DNA of 64,000 nucleotides. Origin: Achromobacter sp. UMC71. Lineage in GTDB: Bacteria; Pseudomonadota; Gammaproteobacteria; Burkholderiales; Burkholderiaceae_B. Shown piece by piece: positions 8,413-17,801 of the stretch; the first letter of the stretch is position 1; each line of letters opens with the position of its first letter. The notes below the pieces were generated by a model that made no database searches, had not been told where the DNA came from, and saw only the letters and a list, made by a program, of their open reading frames with translations. The position numbers and the translations under genes were made by a program. The stretch spans positions 124,001-188,000 of the forward strand of contig NZ_LZZT01000056.1 in assembly GCF_014170305.1 (NCBI RefSeq), read 5' to 3'.

Positions 8413-8676
8413 ATGACCAGTCTGATCAACTCCCCACCCCCGCGCAGCATCTGGCTCAGCGCCTTCCCGCGCCTGGCCGGCGTGAAAAATGGCGACTACC
8501 TGCCCCTGGGCCGCCTGCAGGAGGCCACGGGCGTAGACGGCGGCCAGAAGCTGCGCGAAGTCCTGGCCGCCGCCGAGCGCGAAGGCCTGCTGCTGATCGA
8601 CCGCGCCGCCTCGCCCGCGAGCTACCGCGCCACGTACGCGCTGGAACGCCAGGTCACCCTGTTCGCGGCCGATTGA
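8413..8676 (+). CDS. Small hypothetical protein, predicted LexA-controlled
   Basis: An 87-aa protein of unrecognised family. The start at 8413 (MTSLINSPPPRSIWLS) lies just downstream of the LexA box at 8368; the in-frame upstream extension is probably not coding because it would run through the promoter. The central and C-terminal part (GRLQEATGVDGGQKLREVLAAAEREGLLLID) looks like a compact winged-helix-type segment, which is only a structural guess. A short hairpin (8687-8704, CCGGCAG/CTGCCGG) follows the stop. It appears to be a single-gene SOS unit. DNA-damage-related function is inferred from the operator alone. Confidence 0.72.
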   Translation: MTSLINSPPPRSIWLSAFPRLAGVKNGDYLPLGRLQEATGVDGGQKLREVLAAAEREGLLLIDRAASPASYRATYALERQVTLFAAD

Positions 8677-8784
8677 ACGTCAAGGCCCGGCAGTCCCCTG
8701 CCGGTAGAGTGCTAACGATCACTTGCAATGCTGTTACATCCGGCGAAATAGAATTCCCCGGGAATGCACGACAAGGAGAAGACC

Positions 8785-8868
8785 ATGCAAGAAGACACCA
8801 CCAAGCCCGAACCCACCCGCCGCCGCTGGCCGTTCGGGTATGGGCAGGAAACGAAGATCGGCCGTTAA
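8785..8868 (+). CDS. Candidate 27-residue small protein
   Basis: A 28-codon ORF (including stop) begins at 8785, seven bases after a near-perfect AAGGAGA ribosome binding site. The product (MQEDTTKPEPTRRRW...GRLxx-free basic tail ending KIGR) is Pro/Arg-rich and likely disordered. A possible promoter lies at about 8728-8756 (TTGCAA, then an AAATAGAAT -10-like stretch). A hairpin (8900-8905 with 8915-8920) follows. The strong initiation signal is the main support. No homolog is recalled, and translation is unproven. Confidence 0.4.
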   Translation: MQEDTTKPEPTRRRWPFGYGQETKIGR

Positions 8869-9220
8869 CTGCGCCTTTGCCGACAACATCGTAGAACGCG
8901 TCTGGCATCCACAGCCAGACCGAAATTATCCAGCCCCGTCAGGGGTTTACGCGCAGACGCGCGGCTGGAATTCAGGCTACCCGCAGTGCCCCCCAAGACC
9001 GTTTCGACGTCTGCTCATCTGATAGGGCAGCCGAGGCGCGAGCTCGTCCTATAAGCGGGCGCGTTCGCCGTTTGACCGACCCGTTTTGATTATTCTGCTT
9101 CGGTTGATTAAAAAAAATGGAACGGCAGTGAAGCAGGATGGACTGACACTCAACCACCGGGCCCCGGGAGCCCGCGGGCCCTCGTTTGGCACGGGGGTCC
9201 ATGGAAGCGATAATGCGCGA
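8869..9220. other. Intergenic region with hairpin and possible promoter
   Basis: 352 bases without a convincing gene. It contains a GTCTGG/CCAGAC hairpin at 8900-8920 and a TTGACC -35-like hexamer near 9074 followed by an AT-rich stretch (TTTTGATTATTCT). A further GC-rich inverted stretch lies around 9158-9180 (GGGCCCCGGGAGCCCGCGGGCCC). The latter elements would serve the coiled-coil gene at 9221. Confidence 0.35.
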
Positions 9221-9652
9221 ATGAATCGCTTGGCACACCTTGAAAAGCGGGTAGATGCTATCGACGGCCGACTTGGCCGAATCGAGAGGGACGTCGACAC
9301 GCTCAAGGGCGATGTCAATACGCTCAAGGGCGACGTCAACACACTGAAAGGCGACGTCAACACGCTCAAGGCCGACGTCAATACCTTGAAGGGCGATGTC
9401 AGCGCCGTCAAGACCACCCTCGCCAGCATCGACTCGAAGCTGGATATCGGAAGCATTCGCGCCTCCGTGGAGCGGGCTCATACAGACATTTACAAGTGGA
9501 TCGTCAGCATCATCGCTGTCATCGGGGCTATTTACTTCGGCCTTCAACGCATGCCGCCGGCGGCCTTTCCGCAGGTGTACTCCTATGCGCCCTCGCCAGC
9601 GCAAGCAGTACCGGCACCTCTGGCCCCCGGCGCACCGCCCGCTTCGAGATAA
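9221..9652 (+). CDS. Coiled-coil, single-pass membrane protein with heptad repeats
   Basis: A 143-aa protein. Start chosen at 9221 (MNRLAHLEKRVDAIDGRLG); the longer frame to 9086 has no ribosome binding site and reads as junk. Residues 4-72 form a continuous predicted coiled coil built on six near-identical heptads of type DVNTLKG (24-65). A hydrophobic helix follows at about 92-108 (YKWIVSIIAVIGAIYFGL), then a Pro/Ala-rich tail. Topology is probably a long cytoplasmic coil anchored to the membrane. It resembles small 'hypothetical' coiled-coil proteins of Burkholderiales, but no function is known. It is monocistronic, followed by mutS 124 bases later. Confidence 0.72.
   Translation: MNRLAHLEKRVDAIDGRLGRIERDVDTLKGDVNTLKGDVNTLKGDVNTLKADVNTLKGDVSAVKTTLASIDSKLDIGSIRASVERAHTDIYKWIVSIIAVIGAIYFGLQRMPPAAFPQVYSYAPSPAQAVPAPLAPGAPPASR
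9290..9415 (+). repeat. Six tandem 21-nt coding repeats (DVNTLKG heptads)
   Basis: Six consecutive 21-base units, each encoding a variant of DVNTLKG. The units differ mostly at synonymous positions (gacgtcaacacgctcaaggg, gatgtcaatacgctcaaggg and similar). Copy number could change by slippage or recombination without breaking the frame. Confidence 0.9.
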
Positions 9653-9776
9653 AGCACGGTCTGCGGTCCTCGCTCAATCGCGGCAGACCTGGCTGGCCTG
9701 AAATTCTTGTCCAGCCCGCCGTCCTGGCCCCAACCCCACCCCACATCCCCCGCCTCAGCCCGATACAATCACGGGC

Positions 9777-12431
9777 ATGAATTCCGCAACACAACTCTCC
9801 GCCGCCGAGGCCCACGCGGGCCACACTCCCATGATGCAGCAATACCTCCGACTCAAGTCGGAGGCAGGTCCGTTGCTGCTGTTCTATCGCATGGGCGACT
9901 TCTATGAAATGTTCTACGAAGACGCCGAGCGCGGCGCGCGGCTGCTCAATCTGACGCTGACCAAGCGCGGCTCGTCCAACGGCACCCCCATCCCGATGGC
10001 TGGCTTGCCGGTGCATGCGATGGAGCAGTACCTGGCGCGGCTGGTGGCGGCGGGCGAATCGGTGGCCATCTGCGAACAGATCGGCGATCCGGCGACCTCC
10101 AAGGGGCCCGTCGAGCGCCGCATCGTGCGCATCGTCACGCCGGGCACCTTGACCGACGACGCGCTGCTGCCGGCCAAGGCCGACCGCGCGCTGGCCGCGG
10201 TGTTTGTGTCCGGCAACGCCCGGGCGCCCCGCGCCGGGCTGGCATGGATGAACCTGGCCAGCGGCGACTTCCGCGTGACCGAATGCGCGCCGGCGCAACT
10301 GGAATCCGAACTGCATCGTGTCGCGCCGGCGGAGATCATCTGCGCCGACAGCGCGGAATTCGATTTCCCGTTTGAAGGCGCGCGCTCGCGCGTGCCGGAC
10401 TGGCATTTCGAAAGTGACGGCGCGCGCGCGCATCTGCTGGCGCATTTCAAGACCGACACGCTGGCCGGTTTCGACATCGAAGACATGCCCGCGGGCATCT
10501 GCGCCGCCGGTGCGCTGCTGCGCTACGCGGCCCGCACGCAGTCGCAGGCGCTGGCGCACGTGCAGAGCCTGTCGGCCGAACGCCCCGGCCAGTTCGTGCT
10601 GCTGGACCCGGTGACGCGCCGCAACCTGGAATTGACGCAGACGCTGTCCGGCGAAGATGCACCCACGCTGTTCTCGTTGCTGGACGGCTGCCGCACGCCG
10701 ATGGGCAGCCGCCTGCTGCGCCGCTGGCTGCATCATCCGCTGCGCGAGAACGAGCAGGCCCAGGCCCGCCAGCAGGCCATCTCGGCCCTCCTGGCCGGCC
10801 GCATGGACGTCGAGCAGACCTTCGGCTCGGCCGGCCTGCTGGAAGCGCTGCGCGGCGCCCTGAACGCGTTTCCCGATATCGAGCGCATCGCCGCGCGGCT
10901 GGCGCTGCGCTCGGTGCGCCCGCGCGAGCTGGCCAGCCTGCGCGATGCGCTGCAGGCCCTGCCGGCGCTGCGCGACCTGGTCGAGCCCATGGCCGATTCG
11001 CCGCGCCTGGGCCAACTGATCTCGCACCTGTCGGTAGACCCGGCGCTGGCCGCCCTGCTGGTGCGCGCCATCGCCGCCGAACCCGCGGTCGCGATCCGCG
11101 ACGGCGGCGTGCTGGCCGCGGGCTTCGATGCCGAATTGGATGAGCTGCGCGGCCTGGCCGCCGACGGCGGCGACTTCCTGGTGCAGCTGGAAGCGCGCGA
11201 GCGCGAGCGCACCGGCATCAGCAACCTGCGCGTGGAATTCAACCGCGTGCATGGCTTCTATATCGAAGTCACCAAGGGCCAGACGGCCAAGGTGCCGGAA
11301 GACTACCGCCGCCGCCAGACGCTCAAGAATGCCGAGCGCTACATCACCCCGGAACTCAAGACCTGGGAGGACAAGGTACTGTCGGCGCAGGACCGTTCGC
11401 TGGCGCGCGAGAAATGGCTGTTCGAGCAACTGCTGGACGTGCTGGCTGAGCACGTGCGGCCGCTGTCCGACTGCGCCGGTGCGCTGGCCGAGCTGGACAC
11501 GCTGGCCGCGCTGGCCGAACACGCGCGCCGTCACGACTGGATCGCGCCTGAATTGTCCGAACAGGCCGACATCGATATCGACGCGGGCCGCCATCCGGTG
11601 GTCGAGCACGCGATCGAGCGCTTCACCCCCAACGGCTGCCGGCTGGACCCGGCGCGCCGCATGCTGCTGATCACCGGCCCGAACATGGGCGGTAAATCGA
11701 CCTACATGCGGCAGGTGGCGCTGATCGTGCTGCTGGCGCGCATCGGCAGTTTCGTGCCGGCCGCCCGCGCCCGCATCGGCAAGATCGACCGCATCTTCAC
11801 CCGCATCGGCGCCGCCGACGACCTGGCGGGCGGACGCTCGACCTTCATGATGGAAATGACCGAAGCGGCAGCCATCCTGTCGGCCAGCACGCCCAACAGC
11901 CTGGTGCTGATGGACGAGATCGGCCGCGGCACGTCCACCTACGACGGTCTGGCGCTGGCCTGGGCCATCGCCTGCCGCCTGTTGGCGCACAACCGCGCGC
12001 TGACGCTGTTCGCCACGCACTACTTCGAACTGACGCGCCTGCCAGCCGAACAGCCCGCCTCCGCCAACGTGCACCTGGCCGCCGCCGAATCCGCGGGCGG
12101 CATCGTGTTCCTGCACGAAGTGCGCGAAGGCCCCGCCAGCCGCAGTTACGGGATCCAGGTGGCGCAACGCGCCGGCGTGCCCGCCGCCGTGATCCGCCAG
12201 GCCACCCGCGAGCTCGAGCGCCTGGAAGCGCAAGGCGCGCCCACGCCGCAGTTGGGCCTGTTCTCGGCGGCAGCCGACGCTGACGCGCAGGCCTACGCCG
12301 ACGCCGACCGCGCCGACGCCATCGAGGCGCTGGACTCGCTGCGCGAAGAACTGGCCGGCATCGACCCCGACAGTCTGACCCCGCGCGAAGCGCTGGACGC
12401 CCTCTACCGCCTGAAGAAGCATCTGCAATGA
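9777..12431 (+). CDS. mutS: DNA mismatch repair protein MutS
   Basis: Full-length MutS (884 aa), which recognises mismatches and small loops and recruits MutL. Visible: the N-terminal mismatch-recognition motif [11 protein letters not shown] with the wedge Phe and Glu (about 42-46), the connector and lever domains, the clamp region rich in charged helices, the Walker [10 protein letters not shown] (about 636-644), the [11 protein letters not shown] loop, and the Walker [14 protein letters not shown] (about 709-721). A C-terminal helix-turn-helix follows TREALDALY. Its stop overlaps the start of the roxA-like gene (ATGA at 12428-12431), indicating translational coupling. Large open frames on the opposite strand are GC-bias shadows. 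Confidence 0.98.
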   Translation: MNSATQLSAAEAHAGHTPMMQQYLRLKSEAGPLLLFYRMGDFYEMFYEDAERGARLLNLTLTKRGSSNGTPIPMAGLPVHAMEQYLARLVAAGESVAICEQIGDPATSKGPVERRIVRIVTPGTLTDDALLPAKADRALAAVFVSGNARAPRAGLAWMNLASGDFRVTECAPAQLESELHRVAPAEIICADSAEFDFPFEGARSRVPDWHFESDGARAHLLAHFKTDTLAGFDIEDMPAGICAAGALLRYAARTQSQALAHVQSLSAERPGQFVLLDPVTRRNLELTQTLSGEDAPTLFSLLDGCRTPMGSRLLRRWLHHPLRENEQAQARQQAISALLAGRMDVEQTFGSAGLLEALRGALNAFPDIERIAARLALRSVRPRELASLRDALQALPALRDLVEPMADSPRLGQLISHLSVDPALAALLVRAIAAEPAVAIRDGGVLAAGFDAELDELRGLAADGGDFLVQLEARERERTGISNLRVEFNRVHGFYIEVTKGQTAKVPEDYRRRQTLKNAERYITPELKTWEDKVLSAQDRSLAREKWLFEQLLDVLAEHVRPLSDCAGALAELDTLAALAEHARRHDWIAPELSEQADIDIDAGRHPVVEHAIERFTPNGCRLDPARRMLLITGPNMGGKSTYMRQVALIVLLARIGSFVPAARARIGKIDRIFTRIGAADDLAGGRSTFMMEMTEAAAILSASTPNSLVLMDEIGRGTSTYDGLALAWAIACRLLAHNRALTLFATHYFELTRLPAEQPASANVHLAAAESAGGIVFLHEVREGPASRSYGIQVAQRAGVPAAVIRQATRELERLEAQGAPTPQLGLFSAAADADAQAYADADRADAIEALDSLREELAGIDPDSLTPREALDALYRLKKHLQ

Positions 12432-13621
12432 ACCTCGACCACCCCCTGCCGCTGCTGGGCGACCAAAGCCCCAACGACTTCATGCGCCGTTACTGGCAAA
12501 AGAAGCCGCTGCTGATCCGCCAGGCCATTCCCGGCTTCAAGCCGCCGGTGACCATCGCCGCCATCAAGAAGCTGGCCCGCCGCGACGACGTCGAATCGCG
12601 CCTGATCTGGCGCGAGAACGGCGAATGGCAGATGGAAAGCGGCCCGTTCGCGCGCCTGCCGAAAGACAACGAAGGCGACTGGACGCTGCTGGTGCAAAGC
12701 GTAGACCTGCACAGCGATGCCGCGGCCGAGCTGCTGCAGCAGTTCCGCTTCATTCCGGATGCCCGCCTGGACGATGTGATGATCAGCATCGCCAGCCACG
12801 GCGGCGGCGTGGGTCCGCATTTCGACAGCTACGACGTGTTCCTGCTGCAGGCTGCCGGCGAACGCGAATGGCGTTACGGACGCCAGAAAGACTTGTCGCT
12901 GGAACCCGGCCTGCCGCTGAAGATCCTGAGCCGATTCGAGCCCGAAGCGCAGGCCGTGCTTGCGCCCGGCGACATGCTGTACCTGCCGCCGCAGGCCGCG
13001 CACGATGGCATCGCCGCAGGCGACGGCTGCATGACCATCTCCATCGGCTTCCGCGCCCCCACGCAAGCGACGCTGGCGCGCGGCCTGCTGGAAGCCGCGG
13101 CCGACCAGGTGATGGCCCGGGTCGGCCTGCTTGGCGGCCCCTACGGCGAACCGGCGCTGCCCGGCCCCAAGCTGTCGGCCGTGTACCGCGACCCGGCCCA
13201 GGCGGCGGTCACCACGCCCGCCCAGGTGCCGGACGCGCTGGTCGAGGCGACGCTGGAAACCGTGCAGAAACTGCGCTTTGACGACGCGCTGGCCTCGCGC
13301 TTCCTGGGCTGCTGGCTGACCGAGCCCAGCAACCTCAGCGTCTTCGACGCGCCCGAAGGCCTGGACGTGGACCTCGAAGACCACTGGCCCGCCACCGGCA
13401 AACTGGTGCTGGATCGCCGCAGCCGCATGCTCTACCGCGGCAAGCAGCTGTTCATCAACGGCGAGACCGCCATGACGCCGGCCTCGGCCGCACTATGCGA
13501 GCTGGCCGATGCGCGCAGCCTGGATTGCGCCGATCCCGCCTGCGCCCGCTTGACGGACGAGGCGCGCTCCTGCCTGGCGGATTGGCTGGATTCGGGCTGG
13601 ATCCATTACGTGGCTTCGTAG
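12428..13621 (+). CDS. roxA: Cupin (JmjC) ribosomal protein uL16 3-hydroxylase-like
   Basis: A 397-aa 2-oxoglutarate/Fe(II) oxygenase of the RoxA/YcfD type, which hydroxylates an arginine of ribosomal protein uL16. The sequence begins with the family's [27 protein letters not shown] motif and has the JmjC iron triad in [13 protein letters not shown] (HxD at about 131-133) and [13 protein letters not shown] (distal His near 193). A C-terminal dimerisation/winged-helix part is present, with the length normal for the family. It overlaps mutS by four bases, so the two are translationally coupled. The role in ribosome modification is from family knowledge. Confidence 0.9.
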   Translation: MNLDHPLPLLGDQSPNDFMRRYWQKKPLLIRQAIPGFKPPVTIAAIKKLARRDDVESRLIWRENGEWQMESGPFARLPKDNEGDWTLLVQSVDLHSDAAAELLQQFRFIPDARLDDVMISIASHGGGVGPHFDSYDVFLLQAAGEREWRYGRQKDLSLEPGLPLKILSRFEPEAQAVLAPGDMLYLPPQAAHDGIAAGDGCMTISIGFRAPTQATLARGLLEAAADQVMARVGLLGGPYGEPALPGPKLSAVYRDPAQAAVTTPAQVPDALVEATLETVQKLRFDDALASRFLGCWLTEPSNLSVFDAPEGLDVDLEDHWPATGKLVLDRRSRMLYRGKQLFINGETAMTPASAALCELADARSLDCADPACARLTDEARSCLADWLDSGWIHYVAS

Positions 13622-13838
13622 TATCCAGACACCTGCGCGTATCCGTTCCACACAGAACGCAATGAGGTCTGAGCATCGGGTCACATAAGGAAAGACATCA
13701 CACCTTGCGGAAAGGTTTGTTGCCGTTGGGATGCCACCTCTTTAATTTTCACACTCGCATCCCTGACGGCTTCCTGTAGCCTGGGTTCTGGTTTCCCCTA
13801 ACGGGGTTTCAAGAGTCGTCATCTACAGGAGTCCAAAA

Positions 13839-14066
13839 ATGATGAGCAAAACCTTGATTATTGCGTCGGTGCTGGCCGTGTCGCTCAGCGCCTGCAACAA
13901 GAAGGAAGATGCCGCGGCGCCCGCGAACAACCCCACTCCGGGCGCAAGCAGCCCCGCGCCGGCCACGACGCCGCCGGCCACCTCTCCGGCTCCGGCCCCC
14001 ACGCCCGGCACGACGCCTGGCGGCGGCTCGAACACCCCGGGCGGCTCGACCACGCCCGCATCGTAA
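13839..14066 (+). CDS. Small Pro/Thr/Ala-rich lipoprotein
   Basis: A 75-aa protein with a short signal peptide and lipobox (ASVLAVSLSAC, Cys near residue 19). A disordered tail of Pro, Thr, Ala, Ser and Gly follows (for example TPGGGSNTPGGSTTPAS). It is probably an outer-membrane or inner-membrane anchored lipoprotein of the entericidin/spacer type; no catalytic domain. A TCTACAGGAGT-type ribosome site precedes the paired ATG at 13839. It is followed by a good rho-independent terminator at 14101. Confidence 0.8.
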   Translation: MMSKTLIIASVLAVSLSACNKKEDAAAPANNPTPGASSPAPATTPPATSPAPAPTPGTTPGGGSNTPGGSTTPAS

Positions 14067-14100
14067 ATAGAGAAGAACCCCCGCTCTAAGCACGACAAGG

Positions 14101-14125
14101 CCCCGGCAGCGATGCCGGGGCTTTT
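14101..14125 (+). terminator. Rho-independent terminator after the lipoprotein gene
   Basis: CCCCGGCA-gcga-TGCCGGGG stem (14101-14120) followed by CTTTTGCTT. It ends the transcript of the lipoprotein at 13839. Confidence 0.85.
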
Positions 14126-14216
14126 GCTTGGAGCAAGGGCAGGCGTTCCCTGGATAGCGGCCCGTTAGAGGCCGGAAAGACGTCAGCCAAAAGGCCTTTA
14201 CGCCCCGCCCAAAAGA

Positions 14217-14241
14217 AAAGGCCCCCGCAGGGGCCTTTTAG
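14217..14241. terminator. Bidirectional terminator, 3' of bamC
   Basis: AAAAGGCCCC-cgca-GGGGCCTTTT palindrome, with A/T tails on both sides, so it can stop transcription from either direction. It lies 42 bases beyond the bamC stop and after the lipoprotein transcript. Confidence 0.85.
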
Positions 14242-14282
14242 CCGTGCAGACGCTGTTTTCAAGCGCCTGCAACTGGCATGGA

Positions 14283-15407
14283 TCACATCTTGTCTTTCAG
14301 CACGCTCAGCAGACGCTGGGCCGTGGCGCTGCTGTCGCGTTCGCCCTTGGCGTCCAGCACCGTCACGTTGGTCTGCTCGCCGCTGGCGGTCAGGTGAATG
14401 CGGTACTGCGGCGCCTCGGCCTTCTTGTCGCCCGAGAACATGCGGCTGAAGAAGCCCGGCTGGTCGATCTTTTCGCCCGTGTCGGTATCGAAGTAGCGCA
14501 CGAAGTAGTCGCCGGCCGAACGGTCGCGATCGTCCACCGCGAAACCGCCGCCGTCCAGCGCCACGCCGACGCGGCGCCATGCGCGGTCGAACGATTCGTT
14601 GACGACCAGCAGCGCGCCCTGGGCGCGGACGTCTTGCTGCACCGCGGGCTTTTGCGGCGCGGCTTCCGCCTGCTGCACCAGCTTGCGGGCGTTGTCGACG
14701 TCGGAACCCAGGTAGACCATCATGCGCGCCAGCATGGCGGCGTTCAGGCCCGGATCTTCCTTGCCGTTCTGCCATTGCACTTGCGAGCCGTCGCCGCCGA
14801 CGCGCTTTTCCAGCATCTGGCGGTGGCTGACGTAGACTTCGGTGTGGCCGTTGACGCGTTCGACGCGGGTGCGGAATTTCTCGCGCTCGCCGCTATCCCA
14901 AGCCGATTCCAGCACCGCGCCCAGCGCTTGGCGCAGCCAGCTTTCCGGGATCTTGGCGCGGTTTTCCGCCCAGTCGGTTTCGATCAGGCCGGCGCCAGGG
15001 TTGTTGCTGGCCACGGTGAAACCATTTTCGGTCCAGAAGTCGACCAGACGCGGGAAGACATCTTCGGGGGCACGGTCGACCACGAGCCAGCGCAGGTCGC
15101 CGTCGCGTTCGACACGCATGTCCTGGCGGCCGGGCAGCACATTGCTGGCCTTGGGGCTGCTGGCTTGCGCCTGGCCCTGTTGCTGGAACTGCGAGTACGT
15201 CGTCGAGCCGGAAGCGGGCGCGCGGTAGCGCGGATCGCTGGCTGCCTGGGTCAGGTCAGGCGGAATGCTCAGAGGCTCTCCACGCTGAGTGACTGCGCTC
15301 TTGTAGTTGACGGATTCTTCATTGCCCAGGAATTGGTTGACCTCGCTGCAGCCGGCCAACAACACCAGAGACATCAATGCCGACAGACCGGCATGACGCT
15401 TGTTCAT
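14283..15407 (-). CDS. bamC: Outer membrane protein assembly factor BamC
   Basis: A 374-aa lipoprotein of the BAM complex that inserts beta-barrel proteins. The start at 15407 gives a signal peptide with lipobox LVLLAGC (MNKRHAGLSALMSLVLLAGC). The long unstructured lasso region with SVNYKSAVTQRGEPLSIPPDL is the family signature that binds BamD. Two helix-grip domains follow (about 90-220 and 270-370). It lies 17 bases downstream of dapA, the same dapA-bamC order as in E. coli. A bidirectional terminator follows. Confidence 0.95.
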   Translation of the reverse strand: MNKRHAGLSALMSLVLLAGCSEVNQFLGNEESVNYKSAVTQRGEPLSIPPDLTQAASDPRYRAPASGSTTYSQFQQQGQAQASSPKASNVLPGRQDMRVERDGDLRWLVVDRAPEDVFPRLVDFWTENGFTVASNNPGAGLIETDWAENRAKIPESWLRQALGAVLESAWDSGEREKFRTRVERVNGHTEVYVSHRQMLEKRVGGDGSQVQWQNGKEDPGLNAAMLARMMVYLGSDVDNARKLVQQAEAAPQKPAVQQDVRAQGALLVVNESFDRAWRRVGVALDGGGFAVDDRDRSAGDYFVRYFDTDTGEKIDQPGFFSRMFSGDKKAEAPQYRIHLTASGEQTNVTVLDAKGERDSSATAQRLLSVLKDKM

Positions 15408-15424
15408 ACGTATCCTCACGATAT

Positions 15425-16330
15425 TTAGAGCAGACCCGTTTCCTGGAGCACACGACGCACCGTTTCGTGGTGCTGCGCCCCCAGTTCAACCAGCGGAAGC
15501 CGGTAGCCCAGTGCGGTGCGGCCCATTTCGGCCAACGCCCACTTGACGGGGATAGGATTGGCTTCAACGAACAAAGCCTTGTTCAGACGGGCCAAATGCG
15601 CATTAAGTTCACGCACCTTGGGAACATCGCCCGCCAGTGCGGCCGCGCACAGCTCGCGCATGAGCTTGGGCGCGACGTTGGCGGTAACGGAAATATTGCC
15701 GCGGGCCCCCAGCAGGATCAGGGCGGCGGCGGTGGGATCATCGCCGCTGAAGACCTGGAAGCTGGCAGGCGCCTCGCGCAGCAGCAGGCCGCCGCGGGCG
15801 ATATCCCCGGTGGCGTCCTTGATGCCGATGATGCCCGGCACCTGGGCCAGGCGCAGAACCGTTTCGTTGCTCATGTCGGCAACGGTGCGGCCCGGCACGT
15901 TGTACAGGATGGTGGGCAGGTCCACGGCTTCCGCGATCGTGCGGAAGTGGCGGTACAGGCCTTCTTGCGAGGGCTTGTTGTAGTACGGAACCACTGACAG
16001 GCCTGCCTGCGCGCCCACGGCCTTGGCGTGGCGGGTCAGGTGGATGGCTTCGTCGGTGGAGTTGGCACCCACGCCGGCGATGACCGGAATGCGGCCAGCG
16101 GCATGCTCAACCGCCACGCGGATGAGTTCCGCGTGTTCTTCCATGGAAACCGTCGGCGACTCCCCCGTGGTGCCCACCACCACAAGTGCGTCGGTTCCTT
16201 CCTGGACATGCCAGTCGATCAACGACCGGTAGGCAGCGTAGTCAAGGCTGCCATCGGGCTGCATCGGGGTGACGAGGGCCACCATGCTGCCCTGGAAATT
16301 AACGCCTGCGGCGGTTGCAGGGGATGCCAT
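15425..16330 (-). CDS. dapA: 4-hydroxy-tetrahydrodipicolinate synthase
   Basis: A 301-aa class I aldolase catalysing pyruvate plus aspartate semialdehyde condensation, the first committed step to lysine and meso-diaminopimelate. Start at 16330 ([20 protein letters not shown]); the longer frame lacks a ribosome site. Motifs: [16 protein letters not shown] (about 50), the catalytic Tyr in [13 protein letters not shown] near 143, and the Schiff-base Lys in [11 protein letters not shown] near 171. It is part of a leftward operon with the YciO-like gene, the M50 protease and bamC. An essential cytoplasmic enzyme. Confidence 0.97.
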   Translation of the reverse strand: MASPATAAGVNFQGSMVALVTPMQPDGSLDYAAYRSLIDWHVQEGTDALVVVGTTGESPTVSMEEHAELIRVAVEHAAGRIPVIAGVGANSTDEAIHLTRHAKAVGAQAGLSVVPYYNKPSQEGLYRHFRTIAEAVDLPTILYNVPGRTVADMSNETVLRLAQVPGIIGIKDATGDIARGGLLLREAPASFQVFSGDDPTAAALILLGARGNISVTANVAPKLMRELCAAALAGDVPKVRELNAHLARLNKALFVEANPIPVKWALAEMGRTALGYRLPLVELGAQHHETVRRVLQETGLL

Positions 16331-16417
16331 AAATGAAGGGCTCCAACGCCCCATGGCGGGATGCCTCAGGGCCAGAATCAATGAAACCGCTGAGTTTAAC
16401 GGATATTGGCCGAAATC

Positions 16418-17065
16418 CTACAGAAACCACTGAACGATTGTCGTTCCTAACGCCAGGATCGGACTCATCAATACCCAGAGCACATTGGTGACCAGCAGCA
16501 CGATCACGATCACCATGCCATACGGCTCGATTTTCGCGTATTGCCACGCCAAGCGGTTGGGCAGCAGGCTGAACAGGATGCGTCCCCCATCCAGCGGCGG
16601 AATCGGCAGCAGATTCAGGGCCATCAGCACCAGGTTGACCTGCACGCCGGCCATTGCCATTTCGAACCAGAAGCTTTCCTGCATGCCGGATTCCAGGAAC
16701 AGGCGCAGCGAAAACACCCACAGGATGGACATCAGGAGATTGGCCGCGGGACCGGCCAGCGCCACCCACAACATGTCTTTCTTGGGGCGGCGCAGGCGGC
16801 CGAAGTCCACCGGCACCGGCTTGGCCCAGCCGAACAGCATGCCCGAGCTGCCCATCAGTTTGGACATCAGCAGGATCACCACCGGCACCAACAGCGTGCC
16901 GACCGGATCGATGTGGCGCGCCGGATTCAGGCTGACGCGGCCAGCCTGGTAGGCGGTGGGGTCGCCCAGCATGCGCGCGACGTATCCGTGCGCTGCCTCG
17001 TGCAGGGTGATCGCGAAGATCACCGGTATCGCGTAGACCGCGATGGTTTGGATGATGTCATTCAT
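16418..17065 (-). CDS. Site-2 protease (M50) family membrane protein
   Basis: A 215-aa polytopic membrane protein with the zinc site HEAAH in ITLHEAAHGYVARMLG (about 22-26) and the second motif NLLPIPPLDGGRI (about 155-168) supplying the Asp ligand. Several hydrophobic helices surround both. The short length and lack of a PDZ domain are typical of the compact M50 branch found next to Sua5/YciO and dapA in Burkholderiales. It sits 21 bases downstream of the YciO-type gene and upstream of dapA on the same strand. Substrate unknown. Confidence 0.93.
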   Translation of the reverse strand: MNDIIQTIAVYAIPVIFAITLHEAAHGYVARMLGDPTAYQAGRVSLNPARHIDPVGTLLVPVVILLMSKLMGSSGMLFGWAKPVPVDFGRLRRPKKDMLWVALAGPAANLLMSILWVFSLRLFLESGMQESFWFEMAMAGVQVNLVLMALNLLPIPPLDGGRILFSLLPNRLAWQYAKIEPYGMVIVIVLLVTNVLWVLMSPILALGTTIVQWFL

Positions 17066-17086
17066 GGAGAAACGCGGCGGGCAGGG

Positions 17087-17713
17087 TCAAGCCAGGCCCA
17101 GCGTGGCCGGATCGCCGCGGCCCACGCGCACCACGACTGGCTCTTCGCTGGTCAGGTCGATGACGGTGGTCGGCGAATGGGGGCAAGCACCGGCGTCGAT
17201 GATGGCAGCCAGTTCGTGATCGTAGCGCTCGCGGATGGCTTCAGCATCGTTCAGCGCGTCGGTCTCATCCTTGGGGATGAGGGTGGTGGACAGCAACGGC
17301 GCCCCCACCTGCTCGAGCAAGCCCAGCATAACGGCATGGTCGGGCACGCGAATGCCGATGGTCTTTCGCGACGGATGCGATACGCGGCGCGGCACTTCCT
17401 TGGTGGCTTCGAGAATGAAGGTCCAGGGGCCGGGCGTGGCGGCTTTCAGCAAGCGGTACTGGCGGTTGTCCACGCGGGCAAAATGGCCGATTTCAGCCAG
17501 GTCGCGGCATAGCAACGTGAGATGATGGCGTTCGTCCAGGCCGCGCAAGCGCCGTAGCCCGTCGGCGGCGTTCTTGTCGTCCAGGCGCGCGACGACCGCG
17601 TAGCTGGAATCGGTGGGTACCGCCACCAGCCCCCCGTCGTTCAGCCATTGGGCGGCCTGCTTGAGCAGGCGCGGTTGGGGATTCGCGGGGTGGATATCTA
17701 AATGAAGGGCCAT
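17087..17713 (-). CDS. L-threonylcarbamoyladenylate synthase-type (YciO/Sua5) protein
   Basis: A 208-aa YrdC-domain protein. It has the N-terminal LVAVPTDSSYAVVARLDD motif, then RGLDERHHLTLLCRD, PGPWTFILEATKEVPRR, TIGIRVPDH and the C-terminal STTVIDL-like PTTVIDLTSEEPVVVRVGRG. The Ser-Tyr-Ala variation in the KxR-SxN motifs and the overall form resemble YciO rather than the TsaC/Sua5 that makes the tRNA t6A precursor. ATP and nucleic-acid-linked carbamoylation is possible but unproven for this branch. It is first of the leftward operon ending in bamC. Confidence 0.88.
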   Translation of the reverse strand: MALHLDIHPANPQPRLLKQAAQWLNDGGLVAVPTDSSYAVVARLDDKNAADGLRRLRGLDERHHLTLLCRDLAEIGHFARVDNRQYRLLKAATPGPWTFILEATKEVPRRVSHPSRKTIGIRVPDHAVMLGLLEQVGAPLLSTTLIPKDETDALNDAEAIRERYDHELAAIIDAGACPHSPTTVIDLTSEEPVVVRVGRGDPATLGLA

Positions 17714-17801
17714 GGGATTATCCTAACACTCTTGAAGGCCGCCCTGCCAACGGCGGCAACGCAACACATGGCGGCCTTGCCGGCCTGCCCGGAGACACAG
17801 T

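Noticed and set aside
9290-9415. Regular direct repeats resembling a CRISPR-like array
   Set aside because: Units are contiguous 21-mers without spacers and lie in frame within a coiled-coil gene.
9528-12428. 966-codon open frame opposite mutS
   Set aside because: Entirely antisense to a clear MutS gene, His/Gln/Gly/Arg/Ala-rich composition, typical of third-position GC bias shadows.
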